Shown here: positions 16,214-23,291 of the stretch, in pieces | How positions within the stretch are numbered: position 1 is the first letter of the stretch | How the letters are laid out: every line of letters begins with the position of its first letter | Assembly (NCBI GenBank): GCA_017621975.1 | Contig: JAGARW010000107.1 | Location: 1-52,428, forward strand | Reading direction: 5' to 3' | DNA length: 52,428 nucleotides | Source: Lachnospiraceae bacterium | Lineage (GTDB): Bacteria; Bacillota; Clostridia; Lachnospirales; Lachnospiraceae | Made by a program: the position numbers and the translations under genes | Notes under the pieces: model-generated | What the model was told of the DNA's origin: nothing | What the model saw: only the letters and a program-made list of their open reading frames with translations | Databases searched by the model: none

Positions 16214-18025
16214 TTACAGTATCGGAAGCTTTAACATAATCAAGGTTCCCATTCCTTCTATACTTGTAATCTTCCATGACGCCTTTTCTCCATAATACAT
16301 GTACATTCTGGAAAAAGCGTTATGCAGCCCGATACTGCTGCCATCGTCGCAAATCGCCCATTCAACGTCGTTATACGACTGCACTAATTCCTTAGACATT
16401 CCTTTTCCGTTATCCTCTATTGTAATCAGCAGCGCTTCCCCGCTTTCAGAGGTCTGAATATCGATCCGCAGCCTGCCGCCTCCCTCGATCTCCTTAAATC
16501 CATGTATGATTGCATTTTCTATAAACGGCTGTATGAGCAGCTTATGAATCAGACGGCTCCTGCACTCCTCCGAAACTGTGATCTCATAAGTAAAGACATC
16601 GTCAAACCTCATTTTTTGCAAAGAAATATATTTATCCATCCAGTCGCACATTTCTTCTACTTTGACGATGGCGTTGCTTTTTCCTACGCTGTAACGAAGT
16701 ATGATCCCTAAATTTCTCAGCATTTTGCTGATCTCGTATTCCTCATGCTCGATTGCCATCCAATTAATGGAATCCAGCGTATTATAAAGGAAGTGCGGGT
16801 TGATCTGCGCCTCCAGCGCCCGGATTTCGGCATCCTTCTGTTGCTGTGTCACTTCTTTGATTTTTCCGATCAGATCTTTTATTTTGCCCGTCATAATATT
16901 AAAGCTGCTTGCGATCGTTCCTATTTCGTCGTCATACTGCACGGCGACCTGCGTCTCCAGATTTCCTTCCTGCACTTCCTTCATTCCTTCTACGATTCGT
17001 CCTACGGAATGATTTAACTGCCGTGTGAGCAATAAAATTGCCATCGTTGCCGCGCCAAGCGTCATCATCCCCAGCAAAATAAAAATCACCTGTACCCTGC
17101 GTACCTCCCGCAAAATATAATCTTTATTATAAGCGTTATAAAAAATCCATCCTGTCCGCATATCCTCGCAAACATTGATCGCTATATTTTTATTTTCAAA
17201 TAAAGCGGTCTGCTTTACAAATTCCTCTATCGTCTCCCCGTCCCCGAGCTTTCTGCCGACATATTCCTGAAACGGATAACAGATAACCGTTTTATCCTTT
17301 GAAATAATAAAATTATAACCCGACTTTTTTGATTTCTCCGCCGGATTACAGAGACTATCAACATCCTTCGCATCGATACTGATCACAATGGTTGCAATGC
17401 TTCCCTTTTCCAGATCGTCCAGATCAAATATTCTCTTTGAAATATGTAAATAATGGGAATAACCTGCATTTTCCTTAAAAAGCATCGTCGGCGTCAGCAC
17501 CATCCCCGGCTCGCCTTCCGTATCCCGGTACGGCGTCGTCATCCGCAGGTCGTTAAAGTTTCTCCACAAATTATCTACCGCCGAATCTGTTTCTACGTCA
17601 TATACGACCGATTGACCGTTCGTACAGATCACACTGATACAGCGGATACCGCTTTCTACCGTATCATACTGCTTCAGTTTCTTTATGATCCGGTTATAAG
17701 CAACGGCTTTGTTCTGGCTTTCCGATAAGATTATATTGATGTTTTCTACCAGCTCCTCATCCTGATACATCTGATACAGCATATTTGCATAAATTTCCAA
17801 ATTCATATTGGTTCTTTCTACGATCTGCGCCAGATTACTTGTCATCGCTTCATTGACTTCCTTAGAAAGCGCATTTTCATTTACGACCATAGAAACCCCA
17901 ATAAATAAAAGCATTGGCAATATCGCCGCAAGTCCGAAAATAATAAACAGCTTTGTCCGGAATTTCCCATTATAGTAATATGTAATTATTTTTTTCAAAA
18001 TCTGCTTCATCGTCCGCCCATCCAT
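16214..18025 (-). CDS. YesM-type sensor histidine kinase
   Basis: This membrane kinase of about 603 residues has a first membrane helix (LFIIFGLAAILPMLLFIGVSMVV), an extracellular sensor region of roughly 270 residues, a second helix (VQVIFILLGMMTLGAATMAILLL), a HAMP linker, the His_kinase motif QINPHFLYNTLDSINWMA with the phosphoacceptor histidine, and a HATPase domain ending in an NGKGM box. The start is uncertain: 18025 (ATGGATGGG) and 18010 (ATGAAGCAG) are both possible, and the open frame up to 18133 lacks a ribosome-binding site. It heads an operon with the YesN regulator and a solute-binding lipoprotein. The ligand is presumably an arabinofuranoside or a related sugar. Confidence 0.9.
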   Translation of the reverse strand: MDGRTMKQILKKIITYYYNGKFRTKLFIIFGLAAILPMLLFIGVSMVVNENALSKEVNEAMTSNLAQIVERTNMNLEIYANMLYQMYQDEELVENINIILSESQNKAVAYNRIIKKLKQYDTVESGIRCISVICTNGQSVVYDVETDSAVDNLWRNFNDLRMTTPYRDTEGEPGMVLTPTMLFKENAGYSHYLHISKRIFDLDDLEKGSIATIVISIDAKDVDSLCNPAEKSKKSGYNFIISKDKTVICYPFQEYVGRKLGDGETIEEFVKQTALFENKNIAINVCEDMRTGWIFYNAYNKDYILREVRRVQVIFILLGMMTLGAATMAILLLTRQLNHSVGRIVEGMKEVQEGNLETQVAVQYDDEIGTIASSFNIMTGKIKDLIGKIKEVTQQQKDAEIRALEAQINPHFLYNTLDSINWMAIEHEEYEISKMLRNLGIILRYSVGKSNAIVKVEEMCDWMDKYISLQKMRFDDVFTYEITVSEECRSRLIHKLLIQPFIENAIIHGFKEIEGGGRLRIDIQTSESGEALLITIEDNGKGMSKELVQSYNDVEWAICDDGSSIGLHNAFSRMYMYYGEKASWKITSIEGMGTLIMLKLPIL

Positions 18026-18106
18026 ATCTATGTAGCTATCTCCATTTTTTATTTTAAATGCCATTTTGCAATAGATAAAGTAGGATTTTTTAAAGTTTGT
18101 GCAGAA

Positions 18107-18119
18107 ATTTAAGAAAAGT
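18107..18119 (-). promoter_or_regulatory. Candidate YesN-binding motif, copy 2
   Basis: On the minus strand ACTTTTCTTAAAT lies 82 bases upstream of the kinase start at 18025 and overlaps the T-rich tail of the isomerase terminator. It is identical to the copy at 13469-13481, which lies 81 bases upstream of the solute-binding protein gene. Confidence 0.45.
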
Positions 18120-18142
18120 CCCCCTTTTTGCAAAGGGAGACT
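18117..18142 (-). terminator. Terminator of the isomerase operon
   Basis: On the minus strand AGTCTCCCTTT pairs with AAAGGGGGACT around a GCAA tetraloop (11 pairs, one G-U), followed by TTTTCTT. It lies 39 bases after the isomerase stop and ends the sugar module before the kinase operon. Confidence 0.85.
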
Positions 18143-18180
18143 TTCTGGTATGATTCGATGTATTCGTTTTTCCGGTTATT

Positions 18181-19665
18181 TTATGCGAACGGATTTTCCG
18201 TCGGATACGGAACGCTCTTCGGCTGGTTGTAGTTGATGTCTTCCATCGGAACGCCGATATATTTGAATACTTCAAACAGAGCTTTTCCGAAGTGTCCGAA
18301 AGCAACTGCTCCGTGGTGCGGATAATTCTTCTGGATCAGCACGTGACGGTAGAATCTTCCCATTTCTTTGATCGCGAATACGCCGATCGCGCCAAAGGAC
18401 TTAGTCGCTACAGGAAGAACTTCTCCCTCTGCTACATATGCGCGGATCTGTGCGTCTGCCGTAGACTGAAGACGGAAGAATGTAATGTCGCCCGGCACGA
18501 TATCTCCTTCCAGAGTACCGTTTGTTACTTCGATCGGAAGGCTTCTTGCCATGATCTTCTGATATTTCATTTCATGGAAGGACAGCTTGGAAGAGCATGT
18601 ATTTCCGCAGTGGAAGCCCATGAATGTGTCTTTGTGCGTATAATCGAATTTGCCTTCGATCGCTTCCTTATACATATCAGCAGGTACGGAGTTGTTGATA
18701 TCAAGCAGCGTAACCGCATCTTCGCTGACGCATGTGCCGATGAACTCGCTCAGGCAGCCGTAAATATCAACTTCGCACGATACCGGAATGCCCATGCCTG
18801 TCAGACGGCTGTTGACATAGCACGGAACGAAGCCGAACTGTGTCTGGAATGCCGGCCAGCATTTTCCGGCGATCGCAACATATTTTCTGTAGCCTCTGTG
18901 CTCCTCTACCCAGTCGAGCAGCGTCAGTTCATACTGAGCCAGTTTCGGAAGAACTTCCGGTTTCTTATTGCCTGTGCCAAGCTCTGCTGCCATTTCCTCT
19001 ACCTTTGCAGGAATACGGGGATCGTCCGCATGCTTATTGAACGCTTCGAACAGATCGAGTTCGGAGTTCTCTTCGATTTCAACGCCGAGGTTGTAAAGCT
19101 GTTTGATCGGTGCGTTGCAGGCAAGGAAGTTCAGCGGTCTCGGACCAAAGCTGATAATCTTTAACTCGGACAGACCTACGAGCGCGCGTGCAATCGGAAG
19201 GAATTCGTTCATCATATCAGCGCATTCTTCCGCTGTTCCAACCGGATATTCCGGAATATACGCCTGAATGTTGCGGAGCTTTAAGTTGTAGCTTGCGTTC
19301 AGCATACCGCAGTATGCGTCGCCGCGTCCGTCGGATAAGTCGTTCTGGCTCTCTTCCGCTGCTGCGATAAACATCTTCGGTCCGTCGAAATGCTTTGCAA
19401 GCAGCGTTTCGGAAATTTCAGGTCCGAAGTTTCCAAGATATACGCAAAGCGCGTTGCAGCCTGCTTTCTTGATGTCTTCAAGAGCCTGTACCATGTGAAT
19501 TTCGCTCTCTACGATGCAGATCGGGCATTCGTAAATATCTGCCTCATCATATTTTGCTTTGTAAGCTTCTACAAGAGCTTTTCTTCTGTTTACGGAAAGG
19601 CTTTCCGGAAAACAGTCGCGGCTTACGGCCACGATACCTAATTTGATTTTTGGAATGTTGTTCAT
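18181..19665 (-). CDS. L-fucose/L-arabinose-type sugar isomerase
   Basis: This 494-residue protein fits the fucose-isomerase-like group (COG2407 type) in length and in its overall pattern: an N-terminal Rossmann-like domain (IKLGIVAVSRD...), a central domain with FGPRPLNF, and a C-terminal region containing MGFHCGNT and NGTLEGDI. It should interconvert an aldose and a ketose using a divalent metal. Together with the FGGY kinase and the DUF4867 protein upstream it forms a catabolic module; the arabinofuranosidase nearby makes L-arabinose the leading substrate, though D-arabinose, L-fucose or a xylose-type sugar cannot be excluded. The ATG at 19665 follows an AGGAGGA site. It is the last gene before the terminator. 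Confidence 0.82.
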   Translation of the reverse strand: MNNIPKIKLGIVAVSRDCFPESLSVNRRKALVEAYKAKYDEADIYECPICIVESEIHMVQALEDIKKAGCNALCVYLGNFGPEISETLLAKHFDGPKMFIAAAEESQNDLSDGRGDAYCGMLNASYNLKLRNIQAYIPEYPVGTAEECADMMNEFLPIARALVGLSELKIISFGPRPLNFLACNAPIKQLYNLGVEIEENSELDLFEAFNKHADDPRIPAKVEEMAAELGTGNKKPEVLPKLAQYELTLLDWVEEHRGYRKYVAIAGKCWPAFQTQFGFVPCYVNSRLTGMGIPVSCEVDIYGCLSEFIGTCVSEDAVTLLDINNSVPADMYKEAIEGKFDYTHKDTFMGFHCGNTCSSKLSFHEMKYQKIMARSLPIEVTNGTLEGDIVPGDITFFRLQSTADAQIRAYVAEGEVLPVATKSFGAIGVFAIKEMGRFYRHVLIQKNYPHHGAVAFGHFGKALFEVFKYIGVPMEDINYNQPKSVPYPTENPFA

Positions 19666-19711
19666 TTCTTTGTCCTCCTATTTTTTATACTTACTGTTGA
19701 ATTGTTTTTCT

Positions 19712-20329
19712 TTACACGGTAATGTTCTCACCCTTCAGACCGATAAAGCTTCCTTCAGGAAGTCCGCCTTCGGCATGACCGATCAGCCATTTGTTTGTCG
19801 CTGCGAGCAGCTCATCCTCGCCTCCCGCCTTATGCTCGCCTGTCAGCGGATAATTCGTGCCTTTCGGCAGTACGATTACATCGCGGAAGCCGCCGTCGTC
19901 TGCATTGCACGGCGCATAATGAAGCGTCGTTGCATAAAGCTCTACAGCCGTTCCCTTCGGGAGCAGAAACGCCTCGATCTTAGCGGTATCATATGTATGA
20001 TCCTCTTCCACATCGCTCTCAAGACCGAGCAGCAGGATCAGATCGGTCGCGCCGATATTGATCTCGGAGCTTCTGTGATACTCTACCGCGTTCAGCTTCG
20101 TATTGTGTCCGTTGCAGTAGCCGATCTGGATCGGCATCTCGCCGTAACCCTGAATGGAAAGCTGCTGATAAATCGGAAGCGCTTCCAGTTCCGCGATCGA
20201 CGGCTCGTAGATCACATCGTCGGGAAGCGGCGTTTCCTGCATTTTTTCTATGATCTCCGTGAAATCATAGCCTGCAAGAACCTGTCCGTATTTTTTGAAT
20301 TCAGGATCCGCGACATTGTAAATTTTCAT
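19712..20329 (-). CDS. DUF4867 family protein, probable cupin-like sugar enzyme
   Basis: The 205-residue soluble protein fits DUF4867, a family without established function. A glycine-rich, strand-rich pattern and histidines and acids in NAVEYHRSSEINIG (about 100-113) and near ELYATTLHYAPC (about 145) look like the metal ligands of a cupin fold. It lies between the isomerase (46 bases) and the kinase (35 bases), and all three are co-transcribed. Likely roles are a mutarotase, an accessory isomerase, or an epimerase acting on the same pentose or 6-deoxyhexose; this is inference from context. No signal peptide is present. Confidence 0.75.
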   Translation of the reverse strand: MKIYNVADPEFKKYGQVLAGYDFTEIIEKMQETPLPDDVIYEPSIAELEALPIYQQLSIQGYGEMPIQIGYCNGHNTKLNAVEYHRSSEINIGATDLILLLGLESDVEEDHTYDTAKIEAFLLPKGTAVELYATTLHYAPCNADDGGFRDVIVLPKGTNYPLTGEHKAGGEDELLAATNKWLIGHAEGGLPEGSFIGLKGENITV

Positions 20330-20364
20330 TGTAAACCCCTTCTTTCCGTTTATTTGATTTTTTC

Positions 20365-21834
20365 TTAAACGATTTCATTGAACAGCTCTTTGCATGCCGG
20401 ATAAATCTTTTTAAACTGCTGATATCTTGCTTCGTATTTTTCCGCCAGCTCCGGCGTCGGCTCTACCGTATCGACTACTTTGACAAGCTTCTCTGCGATC
20501 TCTTCCACGCTGCCGTACTCGCCGCACGCAACCGCAGCCAGCATCGCGCCGCCCATCGAAGGCCCTTCCTCGCTTTCCAAAACGTCCACTTTAATATTCA
20601 GCACGTTCGCTATGATCTTTTTCCAGAGAGGGCTCTTTGCTCCGCCACCGCAAATCTTTGTCCGCTCGATTTTAATGCCGAGTTCCTTTGCCACTTCAAA
20701 GGAATCGCGGAGAGCGAACGCTACGCCTTCCAGCACTGCCTGCGTCATATCGGCTCTCGTCGTATCCATCGTCATGCCGATGAACGTTCCTCTTGCGTTT
20801 GGATTGTTGTGAGGAGATCTTTCTCCCATCAGATACGGCAGGAAAAATACTTTATTTTCTCCAAGCGTCTCGATCGACGCCTGTTCTCCGGCATAATCCT
20901 TCGTACCGATGATCTCGTCCATCCACCATTTGTTGCAGGACGCCGCGCTCAGCATGCATCCCATCAGATGATAATGTCCGTCCGCATGCGCGAAGGAATG
21001 AAGCGCATTGAACTTATCCACGCCAAAGTTTTTGGAAGAAATAAATACCGTTCCGCTCGTGCCAAGAGAAATGTTGCACATACCGTCGCCTACGGTTCCT
21101 GTTCCGACCGCTGCCGCCGCATTATCGCCTGCGCCCGCAGCTACCTTGACGTCCCCGCCGATACCAAGCTCCTTTGCAATTTCGGGAAGCACTGTGCCGA
21201 CTGCTTCGTAGCTCTCATATACCTTTGCAAGCTGTTCTTCCTTTACGCCGCAGATCTCGCACATTTCTTTCGACCAGCAGCGGTTTTTAACGTCAAAGAT
21301 CAGCATACCGGATGCATCCGATACGTCGGTGCAGTGTACGCCCGTCAGCTTGTATGCAATGTAATCCTTCGGGAGCATAATCTTTTTGATCCTTGCGAAA
21401 TTTTCCGGCTCCTTATTCTTGACCCAAAGAATCTTAGGCGCCGTAAATCCGGTGAAGGAAATGTTTGCCGTATATTCGGAAAGCTTATCTTTTCCGATCA
21501 CATTGTTCAGATAATCGCATTCCTCATAGGTTCTGCCGTCGTTCCAAAGAATTGCCGGACGGATGACCTGATCGTTTTCATCCAGAATGACAAGTCCGTG
21601 CATCTGTCCGCCGAAGCTGATGCCCGCCACCTGACTCTTATCCGCCTCCGAAAGCAGCTCTTTCAAGCCTTCCATCGTCTGCGTATACCAGTCCTCAGGA
21701 TTCTGCTCCGACCAGCCCGGATGCGGGAAAAATAACGGATATTCTTTTGAAACGATCTTCTGGATTTCTCCCTTTTCATTCATCAGCAGAAGCTTGACTG
21801 CGGACGTCCCCAAATCAATACCTACATACAGCAT
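20365..21834 (-). CDS. xylB: Xylulokinase-like FGGY sugar kinase
   Basis: The 489-residue kinase has the FGGY N-terminal phosphate-1 motif (YVGIDLGTSAVKLLL), the substrate segment GGQMHGLVILDE, and the adenosine motif ICGGGAKSPLWKKI. Length and motif spelling match xylulokinases, which phosphorylate D-xylulose; related kinases use L-ribulose or L-fuculose. It is the first gene of the three-gene module and reads divergently from a LacI-type regulator. Its promoter (21909-21937) is followed by a perfect CGTGCACGTGCACG operator. The family call is firm; the symbol and exact substrate are less certain, because the partner isomerase is of the fucose/arabinose type. Confidence 0.85.
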   Translation of the reverse strand: MLYVGIDLGTSAVKLLLMNEKGEIQKIVSKEYPLFFPHPGWSEQNPEDWYTQTMEGLKELLSEADKSQVAGISFGGQMHGLVILDENDQVIRPAILWNDGRTYEECDYLNNVIGKDKLSEYTANISFTGFTAPKILWVKNKEPENFARIKKIMLPKDYIAYKLTGVHCTDVSDASGMLIFDVKNRCWSKEMCEICGVKEEQLAKVYESYEAVGTVLPEIAKELGIGGDVKVAAGAGDNAAAAVGTGTVGDGMCNISLGTSGTVFISSKNFGVDKFNALHSFAHADGHYHLMGCMLSAASCNKWWMDEIIGTKDYAGEQASIETLGENKVFFLPYLMGERSPHNNPNARGTFIGMTMDTTRADMTQAVLEGVAFALRDSFEVAKELGIKIERTKICGGGAKSPLWKKIIANVLNIKVDVLESEEGPSMGGAMLAAVACGEYGSVEEIAEKLVKVVDTVEPTPELAEKYEARYQQFKKIYPACKELFNEIV

Positions 21835-21886
21835 TTTGTTTCCTCCTTATGAAATACCTATCGTTACTGCTTCTCTTTTTCCGTTC

Positions 21887-21900
21887 CGTGCACGTGCACG
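21887..21900. promoter_or_regulatory. Palindromic operator of the sugar module
   Basis: CGTGCACGTGCACG is a perfect palindrome made of overlapping CGTGCACG units. It lies just downstream of the -10 box for xylB, where a LacI-type repressor would block initiation. The divergent regulator gene is the obvious candidate. Confidence 0.7.
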
Positions 21901-21908
21901 TTTTCTTT

Positions 21909-21937
21909 ATCATACATTTAATGATACAAAAAATCAA
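21909..21937 (-). promoter_or_regulatory. Promoter of the xylB module
   Basis: On the minus strand, -35 TTGATT (21932-21937), a 17-base spacer and -10 TATGAT (21909-21914) precede the palindromic operator. Confidence 0.7.
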
Positions 21938-22034
21938 TAGGCTTTTTCCATTTCTGGATTTTTCGTAAAAATGCACATATTTCATTTGTTTTTATTTGCC
22001 GTTTCAAAGCCTTGTTTGTGAAAATTCACGAAAC

Positions 22035-22042
22035 CGTGCACG
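22035..22042. promoter_or_regulatory. Second CGTGCACG operator unit
   Basis: CGTGCACG repeats the core of the operator at 21887-21900 and lies 25 bases upstream of the regulator's -35 box. Two sites about 145 bases apart could allow looping or autoregulation. Confidence 0.5.
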
Positions 22043-22067
22043 CACATTATTTTGTGTGCCTGTTTCA

Positions 22068-22096
22068 TTGACACGCAGTCCGCGTCGTGCTACCTT
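22068..22096 (+). promoter_or_regulatory. Promoter of the LacI-type regulator gene
   Basis: A perfect -35 TTGACA (22068-22073) and a weaker -10 TACCTT (22091-22096) are separated by 17 bases, 70 bases upstream of the start codon. Confidence 0.55.
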
Positions 22097-22165
22097 TGAA
22101 ATAAGAAATTCTATGGTGATCCACTGCAACATTATGCGTTTACCGTATGGGCGGAGAGGTTATTT

Positions 22166-23185
22166 ATGGCTACAATCAAAGAAATTGCCGAGCTTGCAGG
22201 CGTCTCAAGAGGCACTGTCGACCGCGTACTCAACAACAGGGGAAGCGTCAATGCAAAAACGGCGGAAAAAATACTTGAAATTGCAAAAGCAGTTGACTAC
22301 AAACCAAATAAGGCGGGGCTTACGCTCGCCGCACAGAAACGGCGTCTGAAGCTCGGCGTCATCCTTTTCGGCAACAGCAACCCTTTTTTTGACGAAGTAA
22401 TGAAAGGCGTTCATTATCAGGAAGAAAAGCTTGCCAGCTACAACTGCACGATTCTTGTCAAGCAGATCGCTTACGATGCCGCGGAGCAGCTTGCGGCAAT
22501 CGACGAGCTGCTTGCGCAGGAGGTACACGGGATCGTACTGGCGCCCTATAATTCTCCCGCCGTCATCGACCGGATCAATGCGCTCTATGAAATGGGCATT
22601 CCCGTTGTCACAACGAATACGGACGTCGATCATTCCAGACGGATCGCCTATGTCGGAAGCAATGATTTTCTTTCCGGCGAAACGGCGGGCGGACTGATGG
22701 GACTGATGACAAGCGGTGAAATCCATGCCGGCATCGTACTCGGCTCGGACCAGATCCTATGTCATACCGACCGCTTCGAAGGCTTTCGGAGCTGCATCGA
22801 ACGTAAATATCCGCATATCCGTATCGACGCCGTCGTCCAGAATCAGGATGATGAAGTAGAAAGCTTCCGCGTGACACAGGAGCTTTTGCAGCGGCATCCG
22901 CAGATCAATGCGCTTTATTTTACCGCAGGCGGCGTTTACGGCGGCTGCAAGGCAGTGATTGCGGAGGGGCGGCAGCGCTCTACGACGATCATCACGCATG
23001 ATAAGGTCGACACGACGCGTACTTTCGTAAAAGAAGGCGTTATCTCCGCGACGATCTGTCAACAGCCTTTTATCCAAGGCTCCAAATCGCTTGATATTTT
23101 GTTTAATTATCTGACCGCGGGCGAGCTGCCGGAAAAAGAACTGAACTATGTCACCGTAGACATCCGTATTGCAGAAAATATTTAA
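22166..23185 (+). CDS. LacI-family transcriptional regulator
   Basis: The 339-residue regulator begins with a LacI helix-turn-helix (TIKEIAELAGVSRGTVDRVL), a hinge helix near residue 50, and a periplasmic-binding-protein-like effector domain (KLGVILFGNSNPFFDEVMKG onwards). It should bind the CGTGCACG sites in the 331-base divergent region and control the xylB-DUF4867-isomerase genes in response to a pentose or related sugar. A GGAGAGG ribosome-binding site precedes the ATG at 22166. It is monocistronic and convergent with the antiporter operon, separated by two hairpins. The family call is firm; ligand and sense of control are inferred. Confidence 0.92.
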   Translation: MATIKEIAELAGVSRGTVDRVLNNRGSVNAKTAEKILEIAKAVDYKPNKAGLTLAAQKRRLKLGVILFGNSNPFFDEVMKGVHYQEEKLASYNCTILVKQIAYDAAEQLAAIDELLAQEVHGIVLAPYNSPAVIDRINALYEMGIPVVTTNTDVDHSRRIAYVGSNDFLSGETAGGLMGLMTSGEIHAGIVLGSDQILCHTDRFEGFRSCIERKYPHIRIDAVVQNQDDEVESFRVTQELLQRHPQINALYFTAGGVYGGCKAVIAEGRQRSTTIITHDKVDTTRTFVKEGVISATICQQPFIQGSKSLDILFNYLTAGELPEKELNYVTVDIRIAENI

Positions 23186-23213
23186 AACCGGCACGTCTTA
23201 TCGTACCGGCTTT
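23184..23213 (-). terminator. Terminator of the antiporter operon
   Basis: Read on the minus strand, AAAGCCGGTACG pairs with CGTGCCGGTTTT (12 pairs including two G-U) around a six-base loop, ending in TTTTAAA. It lies about 80 bases past the last antiporter gene and touches the regulator's stop codon. Confidence 0.65.
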
Positions 23214-23242
23214 AGGAATCATGATTTTTATGGCACAAAGCG

Positions 23243-23280
23243 AGGGCGCTCCGGGTCGTTTATAACTTTCGGGACGCCCT
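23243..23280 (+). terminator. Terminator of the LacI-type regulator gene
   Basis: AGGGCG with an inner TCCG pairs with CGGG and CGCCCT around a 16-base loop, followed by TTTTCG on the plus strand. It lies 58 bases after the regulator's stop. Confidence 0.6.
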
Positions 23281-23291
23281 TTTCGCCGTCT

